Of a DNA stretch of 64,000 nt, positions 10,201 to 17,560 are shown piece by piece. A program made the translations under genes and the position numbers. Position 1 is the stretch's first letter, and each line of letters begins with the position of its first letter. The DNA is from Lachnoanaerobaculum sp. OBRC5-5 (GTDB lineage: Bacteria > Bacillota > Clostridia > Lachnospirales > Lachnospiraceae), in assembly GCF_000296385.1 (NCBI RefSeq), contig NZ_JH815185.1:2280001-2344000 (forward strand), in the 5' to 3' direction. The notes beneath the pieces were generated by a model. The model worked only from the letters and a program-made list of their open reading frames with translations, did not search any database and had not been told where the DNA came from.

Positions 10201-10600
10201 CAATGAAGAGACAAAACTTGAGATATATAAAAAGATTGCATTGGTGAAGACCGAGGAGGATTTCCTTGATATGCAGGATGAGCTTATAGACAGATTCGGT
10301 GAGATGCCGAAGTCTGTTGCCAATCTTTTGTATGTTGCAAGAATAAAGGCTTTGGCAAGTAGTATGTTTATTAACGATATTATTGTGAATAAGTTGCAGA
10401 TAAAGTGGACAATGAGAGAAAATAAAGAGATAAAAACGGATAACCTCGATGCTTTCTTAAAGTCCTTCGGAAAGAATTTAACTGTAAAATATGACAAGGT
10501 ATTGAACTGGGAATACAGGGATAAGGAGAAAATCTCAACCGAGGACAGGATGGAATTTACTATAAGTTTGCTTGAGAAAATGAAAGAGCAATTGTTTTAG
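7262..10600 (+). CDS. mfd: Transcription-repair coupling factor
   Basis: A 1112-residue SF2 translocase that removes stalled RNA polymerase and recruits UvrA. The N-terminal UvrB-like module runs to about residue 330, the RNA polymerase-interacting domain (IGDYIVHEDHGLGIYKGI) lies near 440, and the helicase core follows: GDVGYGKTE Walker A near 598, DEEQRFGV box near 698, HGRMDER and QLRGRVGRS in the second lobe. A TRCF C-terminal domain ends the protein. It is full length and intact. Confidence 0.96.
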   Translation: MSLFENPLKRLADFESLEESIKKEKFPVQVSDMSEPGKAHLISELMKEEKAWKLVISYDEDNASRLYEDIGCFLDEVYLYPARDLLFFTADIRSSQITAKRVEVWKHLREDKSGVIVTTVDALMDKLEDYHKFCEATLEIKKEDIIDIEKISKKLTDIGYERSFETSNPGQFSIRGGIMDIFPLTEEYPVRIELWDDEIDAMKSFDPASQRSIDELDYVNIYPAREKVLGGEQSFLRYFDYNNTLIYIDEPARTMDKARKTEDEYNQSAAGRIESGQYKKEDIPDIFGADEVFHSLNKAPSIALTGLDNRIKELEIKAMYSVFSRMSGVYHEDFTNLVDDLKKYRADKTRVALVCASKTRAKRLADSFRNDYSLDAFFSEGEKDISIAPGQIAIFVGNIHSGFEYPAINFALISETDIFKTPKKKKRREKEYEGDRVTSLSELHIGDYIVHEDHGLGIYKGIEKIERDDVIKDYVKIEYQGGDNCFVPVSKLNRIQKYGGGEIKKPKLNKLGGVEWSKTKSRVKTEVEEMAKELVELYASRLKGQGVFYGEDTLWQREFEEMFEYEETYDQIKAIEDAKRDLETGKIMDRLICGDVGYGKTEIALRIAFKVIQEGYQVLYLVPTTILARQHYNTFVQRMKDFPVKIGLLSRFNTKKEQNQTVSDLEKGLVDIVIGTHRLLSKDVAPKKLGLVIVDEEQRFGVRHKEKLKQLCENVNVLTLTATPIPRTLHMSLSGIRDLSVLEEPPVDRKPIQTYVMEYHDETVKEAIRREVARGGQVYYLYNRVNNIEEVAAHVRALLPDINVEYVHGRMDERHLEERMVDFINGDVDVLVTTTIVETGLDVPNANTIIVHDADRLGLSQLYQLRGRVGRSKRSAYAFLMYTRNKLLSEEASKRLKAIREFTELGSGIKIAMRDLEIRGAGNVLGVTQHGHMEEVGYDLYVKLLNTAVRALKTGKPVEEEVEASVEIDSSAYIPSSYISNEETKLEIYKKIALVKTEEDFLDMQDELIDRFGEMPKSVANLLYVARIKALASSMFINDIIVNKLQIKWTMRENKEIKTDNLDAFLKSFGKNLTVKYDKVLNWEYRDKEKISTEDRMEFTISLLEKMKEQLF

Positions 10601-10615
10601 CACATCAAAAATCAT

Positions 10616-10645
10616 TTGACAAATATAGATCATTGCAAGTATACT
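10616..10645 (+). promoter_or_regulatory. Promoter of SRP RNA
   Basis: TTGACA (10616-10621), 18-bp spacer, TATACT (10640-10645). The expected start near 10652 coincides with the 5' end of the RNA judged from its terminal helix. Confidence 0.8.
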
Positions 10646-10650
10646 TGTTA

Positions 10651-10913
10651 ATGCACAGCCGGGAAGATAGCGGTGTCCTGTACCTACAATCCGCTTTAGT
10701 AGGGGTGATGTCTTGCCTAGGGTGTTCATTTGCTTGGCAGTCTGGAGTAAGTGGTGTTGAAGCGGGGGTCCCCACGCAATGGAAACTTTCGAACCGTGTC
10801 AGGACAGGAATGTAGCAGCACTAAGGAAGACCTTTCATGTGCCGTGAGATAGCCGCCGCAGAGCTAACTGCTTTTGTAACGCTTGTGAATGGCATTCGAA
10901 GCAAGACGTGCAT
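10651..10913 (+). ncRNA. ffs: Signal recognition particle RNA, large (Bacillus-type) form
   Basis: About 263 nt. The conserved SRP helix 8 core is present (CGTGTCAGGACAGG near 10797 and GCAGCACTAAGGAAG near 10817), as are the 5' domain (AGCGGTGTCCTGTACC...CAATCCGCT) and the AGTGGTGTTGA segment. ATGCAC at 10651 pairs with GTGCAT at 10908-10913 to close the molecule, which shows that the Alu domain is present. It scaffolds Ffh for co-translational membrane targeting. Ends are good to a few nucleotides. Confidence 0.92.
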
Positions 10914-10918
10914 ATAAA

Positions 10919-10968
10919 AGGGCATTATTAAGAAATCTGTTTTAGATTTTTTGATAATGCTCTTTGCA
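10919..10968 (+). terminator. Terminator of SRP RNA
   Basis: A stem of about 19 bp with wobbles (AGGGCATTATTAAGAAATCT with AGATTTTTTGATAATGCTCT) is followed by TTTGCATTTT. Confidence 0.75.
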
Positions 10969-11006
10969 TTTTAAAATTAGAATTTGTTAATTCCATGACA
11001 AGACTA

Positions 11007-11035
11007 TTGAAAAATGTTTTTCATTAATATAAAAT
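11007..11035 (+). promoter_or_regulatory. Possible pfkA promoter
   Basis: TTGAAA (11007-11012) and TAAAAT (11030-11035) with a 17-bp spacer. The match is moderate, and the leader to the pfkA start would be about 95 nt. Confidence 0.35.
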
Positions 11036-11133
11036 GATGTAGATATTTATATATGTATATTCGTACCGAGATATCCTATATAAATTACATATAGAAAAAG
11101 AGTAGATCCGTTTTTTAAAATAGGAGGAAATAT

Positions 11134-12102
11134 ATGGCAATAAAAACTATAGGTGTTTTGACAAGTGGTGGCGATGCACCGGGAATGAATGCAGCTATCA
11201 GAGCGGTAGTTAGAACAGCAATACATAACGGAATAAATGTAAAGGGAATCATGAGAGGCTATGCAGGACTTTTACAGGAAGAGATAGTAGATATGGACAG
11301 TACCAGCGTGTCTGAAATCATTCACAGAGGCGGTACAATTCTTTATACCGCAAGATGTCAGGAGTTTACTACAGCAGAGGGACAAAAAAAGGGTGCCGAA
11401 ATCTGTAGGAAGCATGGTATAGACGGAGTTGTCGTTATAGGTGGTGACGGATCGTTCCAAGGTGCAGGAAAGCTTTCAGCACTGGGAATCAATACTATAG
11501 GAATACCCGGAACTATCGACCTTGATATAGCATGTACAGACTATACTATAGGATTTGATACTGCGGTAAATACCGCAATGGAAGCTATTGATAAGGTAAG
11601 AGATACTTCCACATCACATGAGAGATGCTCAATAATTGAGGTAATGGGTAGAAATGCAGGATATATTGCACTTTGGTGCGGCTTTGCAAACGGTGCAGAG
11701 GATGTGCTTTTACCTGAGAGATATGACGGAAACGAGCAGGTGCTGATTGACAGAATCATTGAAAACAGAAAGCGCGGAAAAAAGCATCATATTATAATCA
11801 ATGCAGAGGGAATCGGACATTCAACTTCCATGGCAAAGAGAATAGAAGCTGCTACAGGAATCGAGACAAGAGCTACAATCTTAGGTTACATGCAAAGAGG
11901 TGGTGCGCCTACATGTAAGGACAGAGTTTATGCTTCAATTATGGGAGCAAAGGCTGTAGAGCTTTTATTGGCAGGTCATTCAAACAGACTTGTTGCATAC
12001 AAAAACGGTGAGTATGTTGACTTTGATATTCAGGAAGCACTGGCAATGACTAAGGATATACCGGAAGATCAATTCAGAATAAGCAAGCTTTTGGTAAGAT
12101 AA
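11134..12102 (+). CDS. pfkA: ATP-dependent 6-phosphofructokinase
   Basis: Phosphorylates fructose-6-phosphate to the 1,6-bisphosphate in glycolysis. GVLTSGGDAPGMNAAIR at the N-terminus binds ATP, GGDGS near residue 102 marks the ATP-dependent enzyme, and PGTIDLDI near 124 is the catalytic region. The usual family motif is PGTIDND; here the residue after IDL is Asp and then Ile (PGTIDLDIACTDYTIGFDTA), so this loop deviates slightly. At 322 residues it has standard length. A strong AGGAGG ribosome-binding site precedes it. Confidence 0.95.
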   Translation: MAIKTIGVLTSGGDAPGMNAAIRAVVRTAIHNGINVKGIMRGYAGLLQEEIVDMDSTSVSEIIHRGGTILYTARCQEFTTAEGQKKGAEICRKHGIDGVVVIGGDGSFQGAGKLSALGINTIGIPGTIDLDIACTDYTIGFDTAVNTAMEAIDKVRDTSTSHERCSIIEVMGRNAGYIALWCGFANGAEDVLLPERYDGNEQVLIDRIIENRKRGKKHHIIINAEGIGHSTSMAKRIEAATGIETRATILGYMQRGGAPTCKDRVYASIMGAKAVELLLAGHSNRLVAYKNGEYVDFDIQEALAMTKDIPEDQFRISKLLVR

Positions 12103-12103
12103 T

Positions 12104-12472
12104 ATGCCTGAAATGATAGACGGATATAATTACGATTGGACAAACAGTGAAAACATGGTGCTATGTGGTGCCAGCTCATATGTTCAGAAGTATTATTTCA
12201 ATGAAAAGTTCAAGCTTTTGCCGGATGAGATAAAAAACGAGCTTAAAATAATGTGTGTGTCTTTTGCCGAAGAGGCGGGAGGCATACTTACTATGGAGTT
12301 TGATAAGTTCGGTAATTTGAGCTTTTGTGTAAGAGTTGATGATGCTGATTTTTATTTTGACGAGATAGAGAGCGGCTTGAAGATAAGCTTATACCAAAGA
12401 AAAAAAGAAGAGCTTTTGTCACAGTTGGAATTGTTTTATAAAGTGGTGATATTGGGAGAGAGTGCAGAATAA
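12104..12472 (+). CDS. DUF6145-like conserved hypothetical protein
   Basis: A 122-residue soluble acidic protein starting 1 bp after the pfkA stop. It begins MPEMIDGYNYDWTNSENMVLCGASSY and resembles the small DUF6145 family seen in Lachnospiraceae; the family assignment is from memory. No catalytic motif or membrane segment is visible. It is co-transcribed with pfkA, the GtrA-like gene and dusB, with gaps of 1-2 bp or overlaps. Function unknown. Confidence 0.7.
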   Translation: MPEMIDGYNYDWTNSENMVLCGASSYVQKYYFNEKFKLLPDEIKNELKIMCVSFAEEAGGILTMEFDKFGNLSFCVRVDDADFYFDEIESGLKISLYQRKKEELLSQLELFYKVVILGESAE

Positions 12473-12474
12473 TT

Positions 12475-12897
12475 ATGCTTGAAAAAATATCATATTATAT
12501 AAAAAAATATGAGAGTGTATTACTGTATCTTATTTTCGGTGTACTGACCACTCTTGTAAATTTTGCGGCATACCATATTTGCTATACAAAGCTCCAATTT
12601 CCGAACTTGGTATCCAATACGATTGCATGGATATTATCCGTTCTTTTTGCCTTTATAACAAATAAAATATGGGTATTTAAAAGTAAAAGCTTTGAGTTTT
12701 CAAAACTGGCAGTTGAACTGTCAGGCTTTATTACGGCAAGATTGTTTACAGGTTTTTTGGATACGGCAATTATGTTTGTTGGAGTAGACTTATTAAAGAG
12801 AAACTGGATAATTGCAAAAATAGTCTCAAGTGTGGTCGTAGTTATACTTAATTATATTTTTTCAAAGCTGTTTATTTTTAGAAAGAATAAGGAATAA
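12475..12897 (+). CDS. GtrA-family membrane protein
   Basis: A 140-residue integral membrane protein with four hydrophobic helices and the GtrA hallmarks FGVLTTLVNFAAY near the N-terminus and a basic loop after the second helix (TNKIWVFKSKS). Family members flip or transfer lipid-linked sugars during teichoic acid or O-antigen decoration. Its exact partner is not evident here. The stop codon overlaps the dusB start (TAATG). Confidence 0.82.
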   Translation: MLEKISYYIKKYESVLLYLIFGVLTTLVNFAAYHICYTKLQFPNLVSNTIAWILSVLFAFITNKIWVFKSKSFEFSKLAVELSGFITARLFTGFLDTAIMFVGVDLLKRNWIIAKIVSSVVVVILNYIFSKLFIFRKNKE

Positions 12898-13856
12898 TGC
12901 TAAAAGATTTTAAAATCGGAAATATAAATATAGAAGGCGGTTTGTGCCTAGGACCAATGGCAGGTGTAAGTGACTTGCCATTTCGTCATTTATGCAAAGA
13001 AATGGGTGCTTCACTTCTTGTTACAGAGATGGTGAGTGCAAAGGCTATCTATTTTAAAAACAAAAATACGGAACCGCTTATGAAAATAGATAAAGGGGAA
13101 CATCCGATTGCGCTGCAGCTTTTCGGCTCGGACCCCGATATAATTGCACAAATGGCAGCAAGTATAGAAGAAAGAGATTTTGATATATTCGACTTTAATA
13201 TGGGTTGTCCCGTACCGAAGATAGTAAATAACGGTGAAGGTTCGGCACTTATGAAGAATCCGAAACTTGTAGAAGAGATACTTACAAAGCTTGTAAAGAG
13301 TGTAAAAAAGCCTGTTACATTAAAGATAAGAAAAGGGTTCAATGACGACAATATCAATGCGGTGGAAATTGCAAAAATAGCCGAAGCTTCAGGTGTAAGT
13401 GCTGTTGCCGTACATGCCAGAACCAGAGAACAGTACTATTCGGGTAAGGCGGATTGGAGCATTATAAAGGCTGTAAAGTCAAATCTCGGCATTCCGGTAA
13501 TTGGAAACGGAGATGTGGTGGACGGCAAAAGTGCAAAAGAAATGTATGAGTATACGGGCTGTGACGGGATAATGATTGCAAGAGCGGCAAGAGGAAATCC
13601 GTGGATATTCAAAGAAATCAGAGGGTATTTGAATGGGGAAATCATAGAAAAACCCGAGAAAGATGAAATCGTGGATATGATACTCAAACATTGTAAACTG
13701 CAAATGCAATATGATGATGAAATTATGGCTATAAGAAAGATGAGAAAACATGTTGCATGGTACACACATGGTATGAAGGGCTCATCGGCACTTAGGGATA
13801 GGGTGAATCATGTTGAAAGATATGATGAACTTGAAAGACTGTTAAGGTCAGTATAA
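12897..13856 (+). CDS. dusB: tRNA-dihydrouridine synthase, DusB type
   Basis: A 319-residue FMN-dependent enzyme that reduces uridine in the tRNA D-loop. GPMAGVSDLPFR near residue 18 is the FMN-binding start, NMGCPVPKIV near 101 holds the catalytic cysteine, HARTREQYYSG near 170 the substrate-binding segment, and NGDV near 201 the second FMN contact. It overlaps the gtrA-like stop by one base, so translation is coupled. Confidence 0.92.
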   Translation: MLKDFKIGNINIEGGLCLGPMAGVSDLPFRHLCKEMGASLLVTEMVSAKAIYFKNKNTEPLMKIDKGEHPIALQLFGSDPDIIAQMAASIEERDFDIFDFNMGCPVPKIVNNGEGSALMKNPKLVEEILTKLVKSVKKPVTLKIRKGFNDDNINAVEIAKIAEASGVSAVAVHARTREQYYSGKADWSIIKAVKSNLGIPVIGNGDVVDGKSAKEMYEYTGCDGIMIARAARGNPWIFKEIRGYLNGEIIEKPEKDEIVDMILKHCKLQMQYDDEIMAIRKMRKHVAWYTHGMKGSSALRDRVNHVERYDELERLLRSV

Positions 13857-13943
13857 AAGATTTTATCTCTTAATACAAAATTATTAATACATATATTAAA
13901 AATATGCTACAATAGTATCGGAGTGAGAGGTATTGGAGGAGAT

Positions 13944-15308
13944 ATGAATACAAAGGAACAGTATAAACGAATTGTAAAATTCGGTTCGGCAGCTATCATA
14001 TTGCTAATAGAAATAGGGCTTTATTGGGCGCTATGGTATTTTCATCTGAATACTATTATAGAGGTAAGATTCTGGAGAAGAGGAATCTGGCTGTTGGCTG
14101 CAATGTACGGAATGTTGCTGTTTTTCTTTCTGCAGACATACGGCGGTTTAAAAATAGGTTATTTAAAAAGAGGTAATATAATCTATTCTCATATTTTATC
14201 GCTTTTGATAGCCAATGTAATAGGATATATTATACTTGCATTGGTGGATAAAAGATTTCATGCACCGACACCGTTTATAATTTTAACTGTTATAGATGCC
14301 GCATTGGTATGTGCCTGGGTGTTTTTGTTTCAGTGGATATACAGTGTGTTCTTTCCGCCAAGAAGACTTTTGGTAGTCTATGGAAACAGACCGGTATTTT
14401 CCATAATGGAAAAAATAGGTGCCAGAGATGACAAGTATATAATAGGCGGAGTAATAAGTACCAAAGTCGGTATTGATGAAATAATGAAAAGAGCAGAGGA
14501 GTTTGAAGGTATGGTTGTAGGAGATATACCTTCACATGAAAGAAATCTGCTTTTAAAGAAATGTTATGATGCAGGTATCAGAGTATATATGATACCCAAG
14601 ATAAGCGATATATTGATAAGAACTTCCACAAATCTGAATCTGTTTGATACACCTATTCTTCTTTCAAGAAATGAGGGACTTCAGGCCGATCAGATGCTGG
14701 TAAAGAGAATCATAGACGTTGTAGTCAGCGTAATAGGTATAATAATTACTCTGCCTCTGTTTGTCATGTTTGGTGCGGCAATACATCTTACAGACAAAGG
14801 TCCGGTATTTTATAAGCAGACCAGACTTACACTTGACGGAAAGCTGTTTGAAATATATAAATTCAGAACTATGAGAGAAGATGCGGAAAAGGACGGTATA
14901 GCAAGGCTTGCCGGAGAAGATGATGACAGAATCACAGCAGTCGGAAAGCTCTTAAGAGCTACCAGATTGGATGAACTTCCTCAGCTTTTTAATATAATAA
15001 AGGGTGAAATGAGTCTTGTAGGTCCAAGACCTGAGAGACCGGAGATTGCCGCAGAGTATATGGAAGAGCTTCCGGAGTTTTCTATGAGACTTAAAATGAA
15101 GGCGGGACTTACAGGATATGCACAGGTTCACGGCAAGTACAATACAACACCATATGATAAATTAAAGCTTGATCTGCATTACATAAGAAATTACAGTATA
15201 TGGATGGACCTTATCTTGATAGTTTTGACACCTAAAGTTTTGTTTATGAAAGAGTCGACAGAAGGCGTCGGAGAAGGTGAAATTACCGCAAATACTAAGG
15301 ATAAATAA
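13944..15308 (+). CDS. Exopolysaccharide sugar-1-phosphate transferase (WbaP/EpsL-like)
   Basis: A 454-residue polyprenyl-phosphate glycosyl-1-phosphate transferase. Four N-terminal membrane helices and a CoA-binding-like domain precede the bacterial sugar transferase domain (about residues 250-440), which begins KRIIDVVVSVIGIIITLPLF and carries KFRTMREDA, TRLDELPQLFNIIKGEMS and GPRPERPE. It should start glycan assembly on undecaprenyl phosphate. ATG 13944 is chosen because GGAGGA lies 4 bp upstream; the GTG at 13923 does not have one. No other polysaccharide gene is adjacent; the next such cluster is at 47.5 kb. Confidence 0.9.
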   Translation: MNTKEQYKRIVKFGSAAIILLIEIGLYWALWYFHLNTIIEVRFWRRGIWLLAAMYGMLLFFFLQTYGGLKIGYLKRGNIIYSHILSLLIANVIGYIILALVDKRFHAPTPFIILTVIDAALVCAWVFLFQWIYSVFFPPRRLLVVYGNRPVFSIMEKIGARDDKYIIGGVISTKVGIDEIMKRAEEFEGMVVGDIPSHERNLLLKKCYDAGIRVYMIPKISDILIRTSTNLNLFDTPILLSRNEGLQADQMLVKRIIDVVVSVIGIIITLPLFVMFGAAIHLTDKGPVFYKQTRLTLDGKLFEIYKFRTMREDAEKDGIARLAGEDDDRITAVGKLLRATRLDELPQLFNIIKGEMSLVGPRPERPEIAAEYMEELPEFSMRLKMKAGLTGYAQVHGKYNTTPYDKLKLDLHYIRNYSIWMDLILIVLTPKVLFMKESTEGVGEGEITANTKDK

Positions 15309-15317
15309 TATATTAAA

Positions 15318-15353
15318 GCAGGATGCATAAATTGATGCAATCCTGCATTTTTT
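15318..15353 (+). terminator. Terminator after the sugar transferase
   Basis: GCAGGATGCAT pairs with ATGCAATCCTGC (one bulged A), then ATTTTTTATG. Confidence 0.8.
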
Positions 15354-15460
15354 ATGTTACAATCATATTACATGGCAGATATTATATTTTTCAAAAATTT
15401 CAATAATTATTTTATATTCTTAGTTTTAATGTCTTAATTTTAATTCCCTTTATATCATTG

Positions 15461-15489
15461 TTGACAAATAAAAGAGAAGCATATACAAT
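15461..15489 (+). promoter_or_regulatory. recA promoter
   Basis: TTGACA (15461-15466), 17-bp spacer, TACAAT (15484-15489). The start should fall near 15496, inside the LexA-like site. Confidence 0.8.
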
Positions 15490-15495
15490 AAAACA

Positions 15496-15509
15496 AGAAC
15501 ATACATTCG
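15496..15509. promoter_or_regulatory. LexA/SOS box upstream of recA
   Basis: AGAACATACATTCG matches the Gram-positive SOS box CGAACRNRYGTTCG except for two positions (first base and the G before TTC). It overlaps the predicted transcription start of recA, where LexA would repress. Confidence 0.65.
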
Positions 15510-15521
15510 ATGGAGGTTGTT

Positions 15522-16688
15522 ATGAAGAAGGAAAAAAGTTCCAAAGCAGCACAACAGGTTAAAAGAGTAATGGAAAAAAGTGAGAAACAGGCGGCACTTG
15601 AGTCTGCCTTGACACAGATAGAGAAGGCATACGGTAAGGGTTCGGTGATGAAGCTGGGAGACGGAAATACAAATATGTTTGTAGAGACCATTCCTACAGG
15701 TTCACTGGGGCTTGATATAGCATTAGGTGTAGGCGGCATTCCGAAGGGAAGAATTATAGAGGTATACGGACCGGAGTCATCAGGTAAGACAACCGTAGCC
15801 CTTCATATGGTAGCCGAAGCTCAGAAGCTTGGAGGTATTGCGGCATTTATAGATGCGGAGCATGCGCTTGATCCTGTTTATGCGGATAAGATAGGTGTAA
15901 ATATAGACGAGCTGTATGTATCACAGCCTGATAACGGTGAGCAGGCGCTTGAGATTACGGAGACTATGGTAAGATCCGGTGCTATTGATATTATAATAGT
16001 CGACTCTGTAGCGGCACTTGTGCCAAAGGGCGAGATAGAAGGAGATATGGGAGATTCTCATATGGGCTTGCAGGCAAGACTTATGAGCCAGGGACTCAGA
16101 AAGCTCACAGGTATAGTAAGTAAGAGTAATTGTATAGTTATCTTTATCAACCAGCTCAGAGATAAGATAGGTGTAATGTTTGGAAGTCCGGAGACTACCA
16201 CCGGAGGTAGAGCTTTAAAATTCTATGCATCTGTAAGACTTGATGTTAGAAAAGTTGAGCAGATTAAGCAGGGCGGTGAAATCATAGGAACCAAGACCAG
16301 AATAAAGGTTGTTAAAAACAAAGTGGCACCTCCTTTCAAAGAGGCCGAGTTTGATATAATGTACGGACTGGGTATATCAAAGTCCGGAGAGATACTTGAT
16401 CTGGCGGTTGCAAGTGATGTTGTGGAAAAAGGCGGTGCATGGTACTCTTATGAAGGAACCAAGATCGGTCAGGGAAGAGAAAATGCAAAGACTTTCCTCA
16501 TGGAAAATCCTGAGATTTGTGAGAAAATAGAAGAGCAAATCAGAGAAAAGTTTGTACTTGAAGCTGAAAAGAACGGAAAAACTTTAGAGTATGACTCTGT
16601 AGATGATGATGACGAAGAGTTTGACGGTTCACCTATAGAGGATGATATGGATGAAGCCGGCGGCATAGAGCTTGAGGAAGAAGATTGA
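15522..16688 (+). CDS. recA: Recombinase A
   Basis: A 388-residue RecA, the DNA strand-exchange ATPase and SOS co-protease. GPESSGKTT is the Walker A motif, IDAEHALDP and [11 protein letters not shown] the Walker B region, and [10 protein letters not shown] the DNA-binding loop region. It has a basic N-terminal extension of about 20 residues ([16 protein letters not shown]) and a long acidic tail rich in Asp/Glu. ATG 15522 follows GGAGG at 15512-15516; an ATG at 15510 would leave no ribosome-binding site. recX overlaps its stop. Confidence 0.96.
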   Translation: MKKEKSSKAAQQVKRVMEKSEKQAALESALTQIEKAYGKGSVMKLGDGNTNMFVETIPTGSLGLDIALGVGGIPKGRIIEVYGPESSGKTTVALHMVAEAQKLGGIAAFIDAEHALDPVYADKIGVNIDELYVSQPDNGEQALEITETMVRSGAIDIIIVDSVAALVPKGEIEGDMGDSHMGLQARLMSQGLRKLTGIVSKSNCIVIFINQLRDKIGVMFGSPETTTGGRALKFYASVRLDVRKVEQIKQGGEIIGTKTRIKVVKNKVAPPFKEAEFDIMYGLGISKSGEILDLAVASDVVEKGGAWYSYEGTKIGQGRENAKTFLMENPEICEKIEEQIREKFVLEAEKNGKTLEYDSVDDDDEEFDGSPIEDDMDEAGGIELEEED

Positions 16689-17287
16689 TTGTAAGTGAAG
16701 TTATTCCTCTGAATACCAAAAAAAGCAAAGTTATATTTCAGGATGGAGAAAGTCTGGCCCTATATAACGGCGAAATCAGACGACTGGATATTGCTGTGGG
16801 AAGAGAGATAGATGAAGAGGAATATTATACAACCATCTATCCGGTTTTAAAAAAGAGAGCTTTTGCAAGGCTGATGCATATACTTGAGAAATCCTTTAAG
16901 TCGGAAAACGATATAGTAAAAAAGCTGAAGCTCTCATTTTACCCTGATGAGGCCATCAAAGAGGCTATAGAAAAGGCAAAAAAATTCGGCTACATAGATG
17001 ATGACAGATATGCCGAGCGATATATCAATACATATAAAGATAAGTACAGCAAAATGAAATTAAAATACAAGCTGCTGGAAAAGGGCATAAACAAGGAGAT
17101 TATTGATAATGCACTGGAATCATTTACAGTAGATGAAGAGCCTATGATAAAAAAGCTTCTTAATAAAAAACATTATTTTGAAACTGAGGAACCTGATAAA
17201 AAACAAAAGATAATTGCCTCTGTAATGAGACAGGGATTCAAATATCAAAAAATAAAAGATGTTATAAAAGACACTTCTATGAGTTAG
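16685..17287 (+). CDS. recX: Regulatory protein RecX
   Basis: A 200-residue all-helical modulator that binds and caps RecA filaments. Tandem three-helix repeats are seen from about residue 60 ([13 protein letters not shown], then [16 protein letters not shown], the strongest family motif). It starts with TTG at 16685, overlapping the recA stop by 4 bases; the GAGGAAG at the recA 3' end serves as ribosome-binding site. No better in-frame start exists nearby. Confidence 0.88.
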   Translation: MIVSEVIPLNTKKSKVIFQDGESLALYNGEIRRLDIAVGREIDEEEYYTTIYPVLKKRAFARLMHILEKSFKSENDIVKKLKLSFYPDEAIKEAIEKAKKFGYIDDDRYAERYINTYKDKYSKMKLKYKLLEKGINKEIIDNALESFTVDEEPMIKKLLNKKHYFETEEPDKKQKIIASVMRQGFKYQKIKDVIKDTSMS

Positions 17288-17312
17288 AGACACTCAAGGA
17301 AGTGTCTTTTTT
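17288..17312 (+). terminator. Terminator of recA-recX
   Basis: AGACACT pairs with AGTGTCT around a 6-nt loop and is followed by TTTTT. Confidence 0.8.
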
Positions 17313-17338
17313 GTGAGATTATTAGCATGTAACGCTAG

Positions 17339-17366
17339 TTAAATAACAAACATATTTGTTAAATAA
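17339..17366. promoter_or_regulatory. Inverted repeat upstream of the hydrogenase operon
   Basis: TTAAATAACAAA and TTTGTTAAATAA form 12-nt arms with 10 matches around CATA. It lies about 20 bp upstream of the predicted -35, a position suited to an activator or redox regulator. The half-site TTGTTAA recalls Rex sites, but the arms are in the opposite order. Confidence 0.45.
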
Positions 17367-17385
17367 AATACTTTTCAGAAAAGTA

Positions 17386-17414
17386 TTACAATATTTATAA
17401 AAAAAGTATATAAT
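17386..17414 (+). promoter_or_regulatory. Probable promoter of the hydrogenase operon
   Basis: TTACAA (17386-17391), 17-bp spacer, TATAAT (17409-17414). The weak -35 suggests activation. The leader to the first gene would be about 140 nt. Confidence 0.5.
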
Positions 17415-17560
17415 GAATGCATAAAGTTCGTATCAAATAAATATAAAGATATGTGCTCTTATTATTTCATGAAATAGACAATTTAAAATCTATATATGTA
17501 GTTCATTTACATATATTAATCTACCGGTAAAACGGTGAAATAATTCTAGGAGTAAGAGGT

